A DNA stretch of 64,000 bases from Hafnia paralvei ATCC 29927. Its GTDB lineage: Bacteria; Pseudomonadota; Gammaproteobacteria; Enterobacterales; Enterobacteriaceae. Under the pieces are notes generated by a model. The model made no database searches. It saw only the letters and a list, made by a program, of their open reading frames with translations, and was not told where the DNA came from. Each line of letters opens with the position of its first letter. The stretch's first letter is position 1. A program made the position numbers and the translations under genes. Positions 33,040 through 42,513 of the stretch are shown here, piece by piece. The stretch is taken from the NCBI RefSeq assembly GCF_001655005.1, contig NZ_LXET01000047.1, positions 62,001 through 126,000 of the forward strand, in the 5' to 3' direction.

Positions 33040-34416
33040 ATGTCACTACCATCTTCCCCACCAATTTTTACCGTTAGTCGGTTGAACCAAACCGTCCGTC
33101 AGCTGTTAGAAATGGAAATGGGGCAGATCTGGCTATCAGGTGAAATCTCTAATTTATCTCAGCCCTCTTCCGGCCACTGGTACTTCACGTTAAAAGACGA
33201 TCGTGCTCAGGTGCGCTGCGCAATGTTCCGCAACAGCAACCGTCGGGTGGCGTTTCGTCCGCAAAACGGTCAGCAGATATTGATGCGTGCAACCATCACG
33301 CTGTACGAACCGCGTGGTGATTACCAACTGATTGCCGAAAGTATGCAGCCCGCTGGGGATGGCTTACTGCAACAGCAGTTTGAACAACTCAAGCAGCGTT
33401 TGCAGGAAGAAGGCCTGTTCGATCCCGCGCACAAAAAACCGTTGCCCTCGCCCGCGCGTTGCGTTGGGGTTGTGACCTCTTCAAGCGGTGCTGCGCTGCA
33501 TGACATTCTGAACGTTTTGCAGCGCCGCGATCCTTCTTTGCCCGTCATTATCTATCCAACCGCAGTCCAGGGCGTCGATGCGCCGATGCAGATTGTGCGC
33601 GCCATCGAGTTAGCCAATCAGCGGAAAGAGTGCGACGTATTGATTGTCGGTCGCGGCGGTGGATCGCTAGAAGATCTGTGGAGTTTCAACGATGAACGCG
33701 TGGCCAAGGCTATTTTTGCCAGCCAAATTCCCATCGTGAGCGCAGTCGGCCATGAAACCGATGTCACCATTGCCGATTTTGTCGGTGATTTACGAGCGCC
33801 AACGCCCTCTGCGGCAGCTGAATTGGTTAGCCGTAATCAAACAGAACTTATGCGCCAAATGCTCTCACAGCAACAGCGCATGGAAATGGCGATGGATTAT
33901 TATCTTGCTCGCCACCAGCAACGTTTTACACGGCTCAACCATCGTTTACAGCAACAGCATCCACAGCTCCGTCTGGCGCGTCAGAACACGTTACTTTTAA
34001 AGTTACGCCGTCGGTTGGATGAGGCTGTGCAAACTCGCCTACGTCTCGCAGAACGCCAGCAGGAGCGTCTGAGTCAACGCCTCAACCAACAACAACCATC
34101 GGCACGGATCCAGCGTAATCAGCAACGATTAGCGCAAATTCACAATCGTATGGAACTGCTCATCCAGCGCCAGCTTAGTAGCAGCCGTGAACGTTTTGGC
34201 GCACTTTGCTCACAATTGGAAGGAGTGAGCCCACTCGCGACGCTGTCTCGTGGATTCAGCGTGACTCAGTCACCAAACGGTAACGTATTGAAAAGTGTTA
34301 AGCAGGTGAATAACGGCGAATTACTGAAAACGCGACTGCAAGATGGATGGATTGAAAGCACGGTTACCGCGATCACACCGCACCCCAAAAAACGCGTGTC
34401 CAAACGCGACGCTTAA
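33040..34416 (+). CDS. xseA: Exodeoxyribonuclease VII large subunit XseA
   Basis: A 458-residue subunit (E. coli 456) of the single-strand exonuclease that acts in mismatch repair and degrades single-stranded DNA in both directions. An N-terminal OB-fold (about 8-100, LWLSGEISNLSQPSSGHWYFTLKD-like) is followed by the catalytic domain (GRGGGSLEDLWSFNDERVAKAI, SAVGHETDVTIADFVGDLRAPTPSAAAEL) and a long glutamine-rich coiled coil. Divergent from guaB, as in E. coli. The small subunit XseB is not in the window. Confidence 0.97.
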   Translation: MSLPSSPPIFTVSRLNQTVRQLLEMEMGQIWLSGEISNLSQPSSGHWYFTLKDDRAQVRCAMFRNSNRRVAFRPQNGQQILMRATITLYEPRGDYQLIAESMQPAGDGLLQQQFEQLKQRLQEEGLFDPAHKKPLPSPARCVGVVTSSSGAALHDILNVLQRRDPSLPVIIYPTAVQGVDAPMQIVRAIELANQRKECDVLIVGRGGGSLEDLWSFNDERVAKAIFASQIPIVSAVGHETDVTIADFVGDLRAPTPSAAAELVSRNQTELMRQMLSQQQRMEMAMDYYLARHQQRFTRLNHRLQQQHPQLRLARQNTLLLKLRRRLDEAVQTRLRLAERQQERLSQRLNQQQPSARIQRNQQRLAQIHNRMELLIQRQLSSSRERFGALCSQLEGVSPLATLSRGFSVTQSPNGNVLKSVKQVNNGELLKTRLQDGWIESTVTAITPHPKKRVSKRDA

Positions 34417-34793
34417 ACGCGAATAGTGAGTTCTGTGAGACAGGTCACTTTGCATAATAAAAGCCGTGGCCTGAATCCTAATTATCCCCACTTTCGTTAT
34501 CTTCTGCATGATTCCTTACTTTATAGATAAAAATTACTTGTTAATTTTTCGCTTTGCTTTTGGTTGGTTATGAAACGAAAGCAAAATAGCCTAAAACCCG
34601 AGCAAAATAAAACTGTGATCCTCCGTGCATTCTATCCACAATCGCTTTGCTTTAATTCCTAACGACCTATTTAGGTCATTGGGGAATCATCTCATTTATT
34701 AAAAATCCCCTTAGCTCACAGATAAAAAATTATCGTCATTCATTTGGGATGATGACGGTTTATTATAGTTATCAGCTTATTGGGAGTGCCCAC
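34417..34793. other. Upstream region of malXY
   Basis: About 380 AT-rich bases precede malX. An imperfect inverted repeat at about 34547-34586 (TTTCGCTTTGCTTTT / GAAACGAAAGCAAAA) could be the binding site of a LacI-type repressor such as MalI. A short palindrome AACGACCTATTTAGGTCATT lies at about 34661-34681. No malI gene is here: xseA is the upstream neighbour. Confidence 0.4.
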
Positions 34794-36365
34794 ATGTCGG
34801 ACACAAAATCATTCAAGTCAAGGTTATGGGAATTTTTTCAAAGTCTGGGAAAGACGTTTATGTTCCCCGTATCTTTACTCGCATTTATGGGGTTGTTATT
34901 AGGTGTTGGTAGCTCTATTACCAGTCCCTCCACTATAAAAAGTTTCCCTTTTCTGGGAAATGAATTAGTGCAATTAACATTTGGTTTTGTTGCTACCGTT
35001 GGCGGATTTGCCTTTACTTATTTACCTATTATGTTCGCTATGGCAATTCCACTAGGACTGGCAAAACGGAATAAAGCCATCGGTGCATTCGCGGGTTTTG
35101 TCGGCTATATGATAATGAATCTATCGATTAATTATTATCTTCTCAGTAGCCATCAACTCGCCGACGCGTCCAATATGAAACAAGCGGGTCAAGCGATGGT
35201 ATTAGGAATTCAATCGCTAGAGATGGGGGTTTTAGGTGGGATCGTCGTGGGTGTAATTACCTATTTCCTACATGAACGTTTCCAAGATACTCGGCTCCAT
35301 GACGCTTTTGCCTTCTTTAGTGGGATCCGTTTTGTCCCTATCATTACCGCCCTAACGCTATCCATCGTTGGATTAATCATTCCATTCTTATGGGAATATG
35401 TGGCGATAGGTATTACCGCAATTGGACGATTAATCCAGAGCACCAGCGTGTTTGGGCCATTCTTATACGGCGTTGGGGTTCTATTACTTAAACCGTTTGG
35501 CTTGCACCATATTTTACTGGCGATGGTTCGCTTCACTCCTGCTGGCGGGACTGAATTTGTTGGCGGGCAGGAAATATCAGGAGCGCTAAACATTTTCTAT
35601 GCTGAGCTAAAAGCAGGTCTACCTTTTAGCCCTCACGTTACCGCATTCTTATCACAAGGCTTCATGCCTACCTTCATCTTTGGCTTGCCTGCTGTCGCTT
35701 ATGCTATTTACCGAACAGCTAAACCTGAAAACCGCCCTATCATAAAAGGACTACTGCTTTCAGGCGTTTTAGTTTCCGTGGTGACCGGTATATCCGAGCC
35801 TATTGAGTTTCTCTTTTTATTCATCGCGCCTTTCTTATATGTTTTCCATGTCATTATGTCCGGTCTTGCTCTAATGGTGATGGCATTACTCGGTGTGACA
35901 ATCGGAAATACCGACGGTGGAATATTAGATTTATTAATATTTGGCATAATGCAAGGCACTGCAACCAAATGGTATTTAGTTATCCCCGTTGGCATTATTT
36001 GGTTTGCTATCTACTTCTTTGTATTCCGCTGGTATATTCTCAAACATGATATTAAAACACCAGGACGAGAGGATGACGATATTACTGAAAACGTAAAAGC
36101 GGAGAAACCCAGCGGAAATAAAAAAGGCGCTCAGTACGATCCAGAACTCATTCTTTCTGCTTTGGGAGGAAAAGAAAATATCGACTCACTAGACAACTGT
36201 ATCACCCGCTTACGCTTAGTCGTTAAAGATATGGCGCTTATTAATAAAGAAATATTAAAGAAAGCGGGTGCTCTTGCCGTGGTCGTTCTTGATAATCACA
36301 GTTTACAGGTCATCATTGGCCCACAAGTTCAAAGTGTAAAAACCGGCATTGAAGCATTAATTTAG
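34794..36365 (+). CDS. malX: Maltose/glucose-family PTS enzyme IICB MalX
   Basis: A 523-residue PTS permease similar to E. coli MalX: membrane IIC domain (about 1-410, with LWEFFQSLGKTFMFPVSLL, GLHHILLAMVRFTPAGGT, TEPIEFLFLF-like GISEPIEFLFLFIAP) and a C-terminal IIB domain whose phosphorylated Cys is in DNCITRLRL. No IIA domain is fused, so it would use the glucose IIA (Crr). A longer frame opens at 34749, but the ATG at 34794 follows GGGAG and matches the family N-terminus. The true substrate of MalX is unsettled; it can transport glucose. Coupled with malY 15 bases downstream. Confidence 0.85.
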   Translation: MSDTKSFKSRLWEFFQSLGKTFMFPVSLLAFMGLLLGVGSSITSPSTIKSFPFLGNELVQLTFGFVATVGGFAFTYLPIMFAMAIPLGLAKRNKAIGAFAGFVGYMIMNLSINYYLLSSHQLADASNMKQAGQAMVLGIQSLEMGVLGGIVVGVITYFLHERFQDTRLHDAFAFFSGIRFVPIITALTLSIVGLIIPFLWEYVAIGITAIGRLIQSTSVFGPFLYGVGVLLLKPFGLHHILLAMVRFTPAGGTEFVGGQEISGALNIFYAELKAGLPFSPHVTAFLSQGFMPTFIFGLPAVAYAIYRTAKPENRPIIKGLLLSGVLVSVVTGISEPIEFLFLFIAPFLYVFHVIMSGLALMVMALLGVTIGNTDGGILDLLIFGIMQGTATKWYLVIPVGIIWFAIYFFVFRWYILKHDIKTPGREDDDITENVKAEKPSGNKKGAQYDPELILSALGGKENIDSLDNCITRLRLVVKDMALINKEILKKAGALAVVVLDNHSLQVIIGPQVQSVKTGIEALI

Positions 36366-36379
36366 GCCAAGGAGCCAGC

Positions 36380-37576
36380 ATGTATAATTTTGATGAGATC
36401 ATCGATCGCCGCGTCGATAAATGCCGTAAGTGGGATTACGACTATGTTTGCTCACGCTTTGGTGCCGTACCGAGAGACTTTATTCCCATGTGGATTGCCG
36501 ATATGGACTTTAAATCTCCACCCGAGGTGATTGAGGGCCTGCGCCAAATCGTGGAACACGGCACTTTTGGCTATACCTATTGCTTCGACGAATTTTACCA
36601 AGCGGTGATCGACTTTCAGGCCAAGCAGCACAATGCCCACGTCGAGCGCGAGTGGATCACGCTAACCTACGGCACCGTCTCAACGTTGCATTACACTATT
36701 CAGGCATTCTGCACAGAAGGTGATTGCATCCTTATGAATACACCGGTGTATGATCCTTTTGCACAGGCCGCCGAACGTCAAAAGGTACGTATTATTGCGA
36801 ACCCTCTGGCGGTGAAAAATAACCGCTACCAGCTCAATTTCGAATTACTTGAAGACCAAATAAGACAGAATCAGCCTAAACTTTATCTCTTCTGTTCACC
36901 ACACAACCCCTCTGGGAGAATTTGGAGTGCCGAAGAGATTCATCGAGTTTCCGATCTTTGTCAGAAATACGGGGTAATTCTCGTTATCGATGAGGTACAT
37001 GCAGAACATATTTTACAGGGCAACTTTATCAATGCGTTAAACAAGGATTGTGCCGCCCCAGACAATCTCATATTACTTACGTCACCGAATAAAGCGTTTA
37101 ACCTTGGCGGATTAAAGACCTCTTACAGCATTATACCCAATGAGGCATTGCGCTCTCGTTTTCGCCAGCGGCTAGAGAAAAACTCAATTACCTCCCCTAA
37201 TATGTTTGGCGTCTGGGGGTTAATTTATGCCTATAACCGAGGCTTACCATGGTTGAAAGCGCTCAACCAATATCTTGCAGAAAACGAGCGCTACCTTTAT
37301 CAATTCATGAGTGAGCGCCTACCAACGCTCAAAATGATGCGAACAGAGTCCTCCTATCTAGCATGGGTAGACGTCAGCGCCACGGGTATGAGTGCCTATG
37401 ATTTTACTCATCAGCTGGCGCATGAAACCGGTGTTGTTGTTGAAGATGGCACCCACTACGTGCAAAACGGTGAGAACTATATCCGCATTAACTTTGGCAC
37501 GCCGAAGGCGTTGATTGAACAAGCGATGGCGCGCTTAGAGGAATTTGTACAACGGCGTTGTTGTATAAAGAGATAA
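36380..37576 (+). CDS. malY: Cystathionine beta-lyase / MalY-PatB aminotransferase-fold protein
   Basis: A 398-residue PLP fold-type I protein of the MalY/PatB family. RRVDKCRKWDYDY, IPMWIADMDFKSPPEV and the PLP lysine region LLTSPNKAFNLGGLKTS are conserved. E. coli MalY is both a beta C-S lyase and, separately, an inhibitor of the MalT activator. It follows malX with a 14-base gap, as in E. coli. A hairpin GGGCGCA / TGCGCCC at 37610-37627 follows, without a T-run. Confidence 0.88.
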   Translation: MYNFDEIIDRRVDKCRKWDYDYVCSRFGAVPRDFIPMWIADMDFKSPPEVIEGLRQIVEHGTFGYTYCFDEFYQAVIDFQAKQHNAHVEREWITLTYGTVSTLHYTIQAFCTEGDCILMNTPVYDPFAQAAERQKVRIIANPLAVKNNRYQLNFELLEDQIRQNQPKLYLFCSPHNPSGRIWSAEEIHRVSDLCQKYGVILVIDEVHAEHILQGNFINALNKDCAAPDNLILLTSPNKAFNLGGLKTSYSIIPNEALRSRFRQRLEKNSITSPNMFGVWGLIYAYNRGLPWLKALNQYLAENERYLYQFMSERLPTLKMMRTESSYLAWVDVSATGMSAYDFTHQLAHETGVVVEDGTHYVQNGENYIRINFGTPKALIEQAMARLEEFVQRRCCIKR

Positions 37577-37609
37577 CGTTTATACCCGTCACGGTTTGCT
37601 TGAACACTA

Positions 37610-37627
37610 GGGCGCAAGGATGCGCCC
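37610..37627 (+). terminator. Hairpin after malY
   Basis: GGGCGCA-AGGA-TGCGCCC stem-loop, 34 bases after the malY stop and between convergent genes. No T-run follows, so termination is uncertain. Just after it GCATTCACTCT occurs twice (about 37635 and 37648). Confidence 0.4.
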
Positions 37628-37663
37628 GTCGTCGCATTCACTCTTTGCATTCACTCTCGAACG

Positions 37664-37885
37664 CTATTTTTCGCTATAGCTAAACTTCACACGTTTCTTG
37701 GATATCATCCCATGCCCATGCTGGCACAGATAGTCCACCGCGCCACAGGCTTTCAATTCCTGTAATGGTTTCCCGCATTCAGGGCAATCCGCGTGTTGAT
37801 GGTATGCTTGCTGGCAGTTTGGGCAATAATAATCACCGTTTATCCACTGCATCTGTTGCTGACACTTTGGACACAACACGTCCAT
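37664..37885 (-). CDS. yfgJ: Zinc-ribbon protein YfgJ
   Basis: A 73-residue protein with two zinc-ribbon-like Cys pairs in the first half (LCPKCQQQM, YYCPNCQQAY), another pair (DCPECGKP), and the conserved C-terminal block LKACGAVDYLCQHGHGMISKKRV found in E. coli YfgJ. Function unknown. It starts nine bases after an AEC permease gene and lies near der, as yfgJ does in E. coli. Confidence 0.9.
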   Translation of the reverse strand: MDVLCPKCQQQMQWINGDYYCPNCQQAYHQHADCPECGKPLQELKACGAVDYLCQHGHGMISKKRVKFSYSEK

Positions 37886-37894
37886 TTTAACCTC

Positions 37895-38851
37895 CTAAAT
37901 CACACCCCAATTACGCAAGAAATAAAGCCCAAGCGCGGTCGTGAAAAAAGACCCAACGGTGGTAATCGCAATAATGTTCGCCGCAAGCGTGGCATTTCCT
38001 CCCATCGCCCGCGTCATAACATAGCTGGCAGCCGCCGTTGGCGTCGACGTAAATAAGAACATCACGCCAAGTGTAACGCCCCGGAATCCAAGCAGCCAGC
38101 CTCCTAAGGTCATGAATACCGGGACGGCGATCAGCTTTGCTGCACTTGCATATCCCGCAACGTTTGATGAGCTAAACATCGCGTGCCAGTCAATACTTGC
38201 TCCGGTACACAACAGCGCAAGCGGCAACGCCATGCCAGAGATAAATTTGCCAGTTGATGATAAAACCTCCGGCATCGGGAGCCGAGTGAAGGAATAACAT
38301 AGACCAAGCACGATACCAATAATCAATGGGTTAGTGATAACCCCGCGCAGTATTTTCCCCCAGCTGATTTTCTGCTGGCTATCCACGCTCAATGTGCGGG
38401 TGAGAGTCACAACCGACAATACGTTAAACAGGATCACCGTTACGGCCATGTACATCGACCCAATGGCAACGCCTTCGCTACCATAGGCGCTGGCGCAATA
38501 AGCTAAACCAACAATCGCCGTATTGGCGCGAAATCCTCCCTGAACAAAGATGCCACGCTCACGTGGCTCTTTTACCAACTTAAGCGCCACCAGCTCCAGC
38601 AGTAGAAAACTAATAATCGTTGCGACTCCGCCGTAAACGACAAAGGCGAAGTTGTTGCCAAGCGTAGAGTGGTTAGTGGCAATGCTGAAAAACAACAGGC
38701 AAGGAAGAGAGAGATTAAAAACGAGCCGAGTCGCACCATCGCAGAACGCATCGTCCAGCAGCCGTAATCGGCGTAACAACACTCCCAGTAGTAACATCAA
38801 CAGATTAGGTACTGTGACACCGAAGGCAAAACTCCACGTCTCCCAAGACAT
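37895..38851 (-). CDS. AEC-family (auxin efflux carrier-like) permease
   Basis: A 318-residue membrane protein with about ten helices in two five-helix halves. Segments such as GGFRANTAIVGLAYCASAYG and LFTSTPTAAASYVMTRAMGGNATLAANII are the cross-over motifs of the AEC family, which includes malonate and malate permeases (MdcF-like). The substrate is unknown. The frame is open to 38902, but the ATG at 38851 has a GGA ribosome site and gives a typical short N-terminus. It forms a two-gene unit with yfgJ, which is not the E. coli arrangement. Confidence 0.85.
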   Translation of the reverse strand: MSWETWSFAFGVTVPNLLMLLLGVLLRRLRLLDDAFCDGATRLVFNLSLPCLLFFSIATNHSTLGNNFAFVVYGGVATIISFLLLELVALKLVKEPRERGIFVQGGFRANTAIVGLAYCASAYGSEGVAIGSMYMAVTVILFNVLSVVTLTRTLSVDSQQKISWGKILRGVITNPLIIGIVLGLCYSFTRLPMPEVLSSTGKFISGMALPLALLCTGASIDWHAMFSSSNVAGYASAAKLIAVPVFMTLGGWLLGFRGVTLGVMFLFTSTPTAAASYVMTRAMGGNATLAANIIAITTVGSFFTTALGLYFLRNWGVI

Positions 38852-38953
38852 ACTTAAATCCTTGTTGATGTCGAAAATACTTTGCAAGCAAAGAGAATAC
38901 ACTCAAAGCTTATACAACGACTATATGCAACGCCGTAAAAAATAGAGAAAACC

Positions 38954-38987
38954 ATAAAAAAATGGGATGCATATTCTGCACCCCATT
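38954..38987 (-). terminator. Terminator of the der operon
   Basis: AATGGGGTGCA / TGCATCCCATT stem with a G-T pair, followed on the minus strand by TTTTTATGG. It lies 25 bases past the der stop and ends the long rlmN-to-der gene run. Confidence 0.85.
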
Positions 38988-39011
38988 GTGGTTTTTCGTT
39001 GTCAGTAAACG

Positions 39012-40499
39012 CTATTTGCTCTTTTTGATATGAGCCAGCAGACGCTTACGTTTACGTAGCTGAGTTGGATTCAGCATATTGCGTTTACCCGCATACGGGT
39101 TGTCGCCTTCTTTAAACTGAATGCGGATTGGCGTACCCATCACTTTCAGCGAGCGACGGAAGTAGTTCATCAGATAACGCTTGTAAGAATCAGCCAGATC
39201 TTTTACCTGATTACCGTGGATAACCACGATTGGCGGGTTATAGCCACCGGCATGCGCATATTTCAGTTTTACACGACGACCACGTACCAACGGCGGTTGA
39301 TGATCTTCCTGCGCCATATTCATGATACGAGTAAGTAAGGATGTACTCACGCGGCGAGTCGCACAATCATAGGCTTCTTGAATAGACTCAAACAGATTAC
39401 CTACGCCGCTACCGTGCAGAGCGGAAATAAAGTGGATGCGGGCAAAATCAACAAAGCCCAAACGCAGATCCAGCATCTCTTTGACCTGAGTTTTGACATC
39501 TTCAGACAGTCCATCCCACTTATTCACCACAATCACCAGTGAGCGCCCACTATTCAGGATAAAGCCCAACAGCGACAGATCTTGGTCAGAAATACCTTCA
39601 CGTGCATCAATCACCAACAATGCAACGTTGGAATCTTCAATCGCCTGCAGCGTTTTGATAACGGAGAATTTCTCAACGGTATCAGTCACTTTCCCACGCT
39701 TACGAACCCCAGCGGTATCAATCAGCACGTATTCGCGCTCATCGCGAACCATTGGGATGTAAATGCTGTCACGCGTCGTGCCCGGCATGTCGTAGACCAC
39801 GACACGGTCTTCACCCAAAATACGGTTTGTAAGTGTGGACTTACCTACGTTAGGACGACCAACGATAGCGATTTTAATCGGCAGATCCTGAGGATTAAAG
39901 TCGTCCTCTTCCTCTTCAGCCAACTCTTCCGCTTCATCAGCTTCCTGCTCTGCCCAATAAGCGGCATTCGCCTCTTCTTCGGTCAGCTCACGCTCAGGTT
40001 CTGGCACACCCACAAACGGAATCAGTGCTTCTTCAATCAGTTGAGCAACACCACGGCCATGAGAAGCAGCGATGGGATAAACCTCACCAAAGCCAAGCGA
40101 GTAAAAATCACCGATAGCAACATCAGGGTCAATACCATCCGTTTTGTTCGCGACTAAGAAAGTGGCTTTTTCACGGCTACGCAGATGCTGAGCAATGCCC
40201 TCATCCGCTGGCATTAAGCCAGCACGAGCATCAACCATAAACAGCACGATATCAGCCTCTTCAATCGCCATCAGCGATTGCTCAGCCATATGCGTTTCAA
40301 CACCGTTTTCAGTGCCATCAATACCACCGGTATCAATGATAATGAATTCATGACCACTCACTTCAGCACGACCGTATTTACGGTCACGGGTCAACCCAGG
40401 GAAATCCGCAACCAGAGCATCACGAGTATGCGTTAAGCGGTTAAATAAAGTGGATTTACCCACATTCGGGCGCCCGACCAGCGCGACGACAGGTATCAT
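39012..40499 (-). CDS. der: Ribosome-assembly GTPase Der (EngA)
   Basis: A 495-residue protein with two tandem GTPase domains and a KH-like C-terminal domain. Both P-loops read GRPNVGKSTL (about 8-17 and 210-219). G4 motifs are NKTD and NKWD, and the acidic linker is at about 175-200 (EEEANAAYWAEQEADEAEEL). Der is essential for 50S subunit assembly. It follows bamB with a 190-base gap containing a hairpin, as in E. coli. Confidence 0.97.
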   Translation of the reverse strand: MIPVVALVGRPNVGKSTLFNRLTHTRDALVADFPGLTRDRKYGRAEVSGHEFIIIDTGGIDGTENGVETHMAEQSLMAIEEADIVLFMVDARAGLMPADEGIAQHLRSREKATFLVANKTDGIDPDVAIGDFYSLGFGEVYPIAASHGRGVAQLIEEALIPFVGVPEPERELTEEEANAAYWAEQEADEAEELAEEEEDDFNPQDLPIKIAIVGRPNVGKSTLTNRILGEDRVVVYDMPGTTRDSIYIPMVRDEREYVLIDTAGVRKRGKVTDTVEKFSVIKTLQAIEDSNVALLVIDAREGISDQDLSLLGFILNSGRSLVIVVNKWDGLSEDVKTQVKEMLDLRLGFVDFARIHFISALHGSGVGNLFESIQEAYDCATRRVSTSLLTRIMNMAQEDHQPPLVRGRRVKLKYAHAGGYNPPIVVIHGNQVKDLADSYKRYLMNYFRRSLKVMGTPIRIQFKEGDNPYAGKRNMLNPTQLRKRKRLLAHIKKSK

Positions 40500-40579
40500 T
40501 GTTGAAGCCTCTATTACTTAATTTAATTCCAAATACACGGGGAAAGATCGCGCCCGCGCAAGGACTTTTCAGAAGACGA

Positions 40580-40608
40580 AACGGCTCCTGAGGTGATCAG
40601 GAGCCGTT
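40580..40608 (-). terminator. Terminator-like hairpin between bamB and der
   Basis: A perfect 12-bp stem AACGGCTCCTGA / TCAGGAGCCGTT with a 5-base loop. On the minus strand only TTTCGTC follows, so it may attenuate rather than stop reading from bamB into der. Confidence 0.6.
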
Positions 40609-40689
40609 CCCAGACGACCATATTGCCGCCCTAAATAATTGTTTTATAACCGTCTAACTTGGCATTAATACACCAAATCATTGGATATA

Positions 40690-41868
40690 TCAGCGGGTAA
40701 ATGCGTAAACTTTACCGCCGCGAGCCTGAATAATCAGCTTATCGCTGGCTACCAGCGGCGCGCTAAGAAGACCCGAACTGTCTACTTTCTGTTGAGCAAC
40801 AAAACGACCGTCATCAGTATTCAACCAATGCAGGTAACCTTCGCTATCACCCACAACCAGATAACCGTTATACAACGCTGGAGCAGTCAGGTTACGATGC
40901 AGCAGATCGCTTTGTTTCCACAGAGATACACCACCGTCAGCGCTTAACGCCGCGACTCGATCATCTTGGTCAACAACGTAAATACGGCCTGCATCAACGA
41001 TGAAATCGTTCACTGAACCCATTTCACGTTTCCATTGAATCTGACCAGAACGCAGATCCAAAGCCGCTAAGTTACCGTTATAACCGAGGGAGTATACAAC
41101 ACCATCAACAACGATAGGGGTTGTATCCACGTCGTTCAGACGGTCAATCTCCGTTGAGCCCATTGGCTGAGCAACACGTTGCTGCCAAATCATTTGGCCC
41201 TGCTGCATCATCACCGCACTCACGCGTCCGTTATCACCGCCAACAATTGCTGCACCATAGGCAGTCGCAGGCGCTGATTCGCCGCGCAATGTCAGAGAAG
41301 GCATATCAAGGTTAACGGTCCATTTGATTGCACCATCAGCCTCATTTAAAGCCTGCAGCATACCGTTTGCGGTATGAATTAATACCAATCCATCACTCAC
41401 TACGGGACGAGAAATCGCTTCGCCAGCAACCGTGGTTTTCCACGCTTCAGTACCGTCTTCAGCGTTCAATGCATATACCACTGCACGCTCAGACCCTACA
41501 TAAACCTTGCCACCCGAAACCGCTAAGCCACCGGACAGCAGAGCTGTTTTATGCGAGAACCAGCCATCTTTCTCTGCCAAATTGACAGACCAGATCACAT
41601 CGCCTTTTTCCGCATCCATCGCTTTTACCACACCCATACGATCGGCGGCGTAAATGCGGTTATCCTGCCAAGTAGGACGCAGGTGAGAATAATATTCACC
41701 AATGCCGTCACCAACCGATGTGCTCCAGACCTGAGTTGGTGTGAATTGGTTTTCAACTTTTGGCAACGGAGACATGGTTACAACGTCAGTTTCACTGCTG
41801 AACCAAGAGCATCCGCTCAAAAATGTTACAGACAGTAATCCCACCAAGAGCGTTTTACGCAATTGCAT
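40690..41868 (-). CDS. bamB: Outer-membrane assembly lipoprotein BamB
   Basis: A 392-residue lipoprotein (E. coli BamB 392). The signal peptide ends in LSGC with Cys20 to be lipidated. The rest is an eight-bladed beta propeller of PQQ-like repeats, e.g. DGTEAWKTTV, GAIKWTVNL, GQIQWKREM. BamB binds BamA and helps insert beta-barrel proteins. It is 12 bases after yfgM, the usual order. Confidence 0.97.
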   Translation of the reverse strand: MQLRKTLLVGLLSVTFLSGCSWFSSETDVVTMSPLPKVENQFTPTQVWSTSVGDGIGEYYSHLRPTWQDNRIYAADRMGVVKAMDAEKGDVIWSVNLAEKDGWFSHKTALLSGGLAVSGGKVYVGSERAVVYALNAEDGTEAWKTTVAGEAISRPVVSDGLVLIHTANGMLQALNEADGAIKWTVNLDMPSLTLRGESAPATAYGAAIVGGDNGRVSAVMMQQGQMIWQQRVAQPMGSTEIDRLNDVDTTPIVVDGVVYSLGYNGNLAALDLRSGQIQWKREMGSVNDFIVDAGRIYVVDQDDRVAALSADGGVSLWKQSDLLHRNLTAPALYNGYLVVGDSEGYLHWLNTDDGRFVAQQKVDSSGLLSAPLVASDKLIIQARGGKVYAFTR

Positions 41869-41879
41869 TTATTATCCCC

Positions 41880-42500
41880 TTAGTTGGATAAATTGTTCAG
41901 TTTCATGCGCAGTAAAGCCTGCAAAGACTGGGAAGCATCAGAGGCCAAGCCTTTGCTGTATGCTTCGCGGGCGCCTTTTACATCGCCTTTCTTAACCAGT
42001 ACATCGCCGCGTACGTCCTGCGCCATAGCAACCCAGCCGGTCGCCTTGACTAAATCCAGAGTTTTCAATGCGTCGTCCAGCTTATTCTCCTGTAGCTGAA
42101 CACGAGCCAAACGCAAATCAATCAGGGATTTCAAGTTTTCATCTTTAGCTTGACCTTGGGCCCAAGCTAGCTGATGTTCAGCCTTAGCAAAGTCTTTCTG
42201 GTCAACTTCATGTTGCGCTAACTGCAACGCTGCTAACACACCATAGTTGTTAGCATTTTTTTCAATAAACTTTTCAGCTAACGCCACACCGTCAGCTTTA
42301 CCGCCGGTCAGCGCCTCGCTTGCCTGCTGATAAGACTGGGAAGCCCCTGTCATTTCAGCCTGCTGGTGATTCTGCCAGTAACGCCAACCAAGCAGTGCAC
42401 CAATCCCAATCACAACACCAATCGCTAACGCCTTACCATTTTCAATAAAGAAGCGACGTAAGGCATCAACCTGTTCGTTCTCTGTGCTATAGACTTCCAC
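41880..42500 (-). CDS. yfgM: SecYEG-associated TPR protein YfgM
   Basis: A 206-residue membrane-anchored protein with an N-terminal cytoplasmic tail, one helix (about 24-42, ALAIGVVIGIGALLGWRYW) and a periplasmic TPR domain. E. coli YfgM associates with SecYEG and PpiD and passes client proteins to periplasmic chaperones. It lies 13 bases after hisS and 11 before bamB. Confidence 0.94.
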   Translation of the reverse strand: MEVYSTENEQVDALRRFFIENGKALAIGVVIGIGALLGWRYWQNHQQAEMTGASQSYQQASEALTGGKADGVALAEKFIEKNANNYGVLAALQLAQHEVDQKDFAKAEHQLAWAQGQAKDENLKSLIDLRLARVQLQENKLDDALKTLDLVKATGWVAMAQDVRGDVLVKKGDVKGAREAYSKGLASDASQSLQALLRMKLNNLSN

Positions 42501-42513
42501 TGTTCTTTACTCC

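Noticed and set aside
37577..37605. Third copy of the palindromic intergenic repeat
   Set aside because: TATACCCGTCA and CTTGAA occur close together after malY, but the opposite end is missing and similarity is too short to call.
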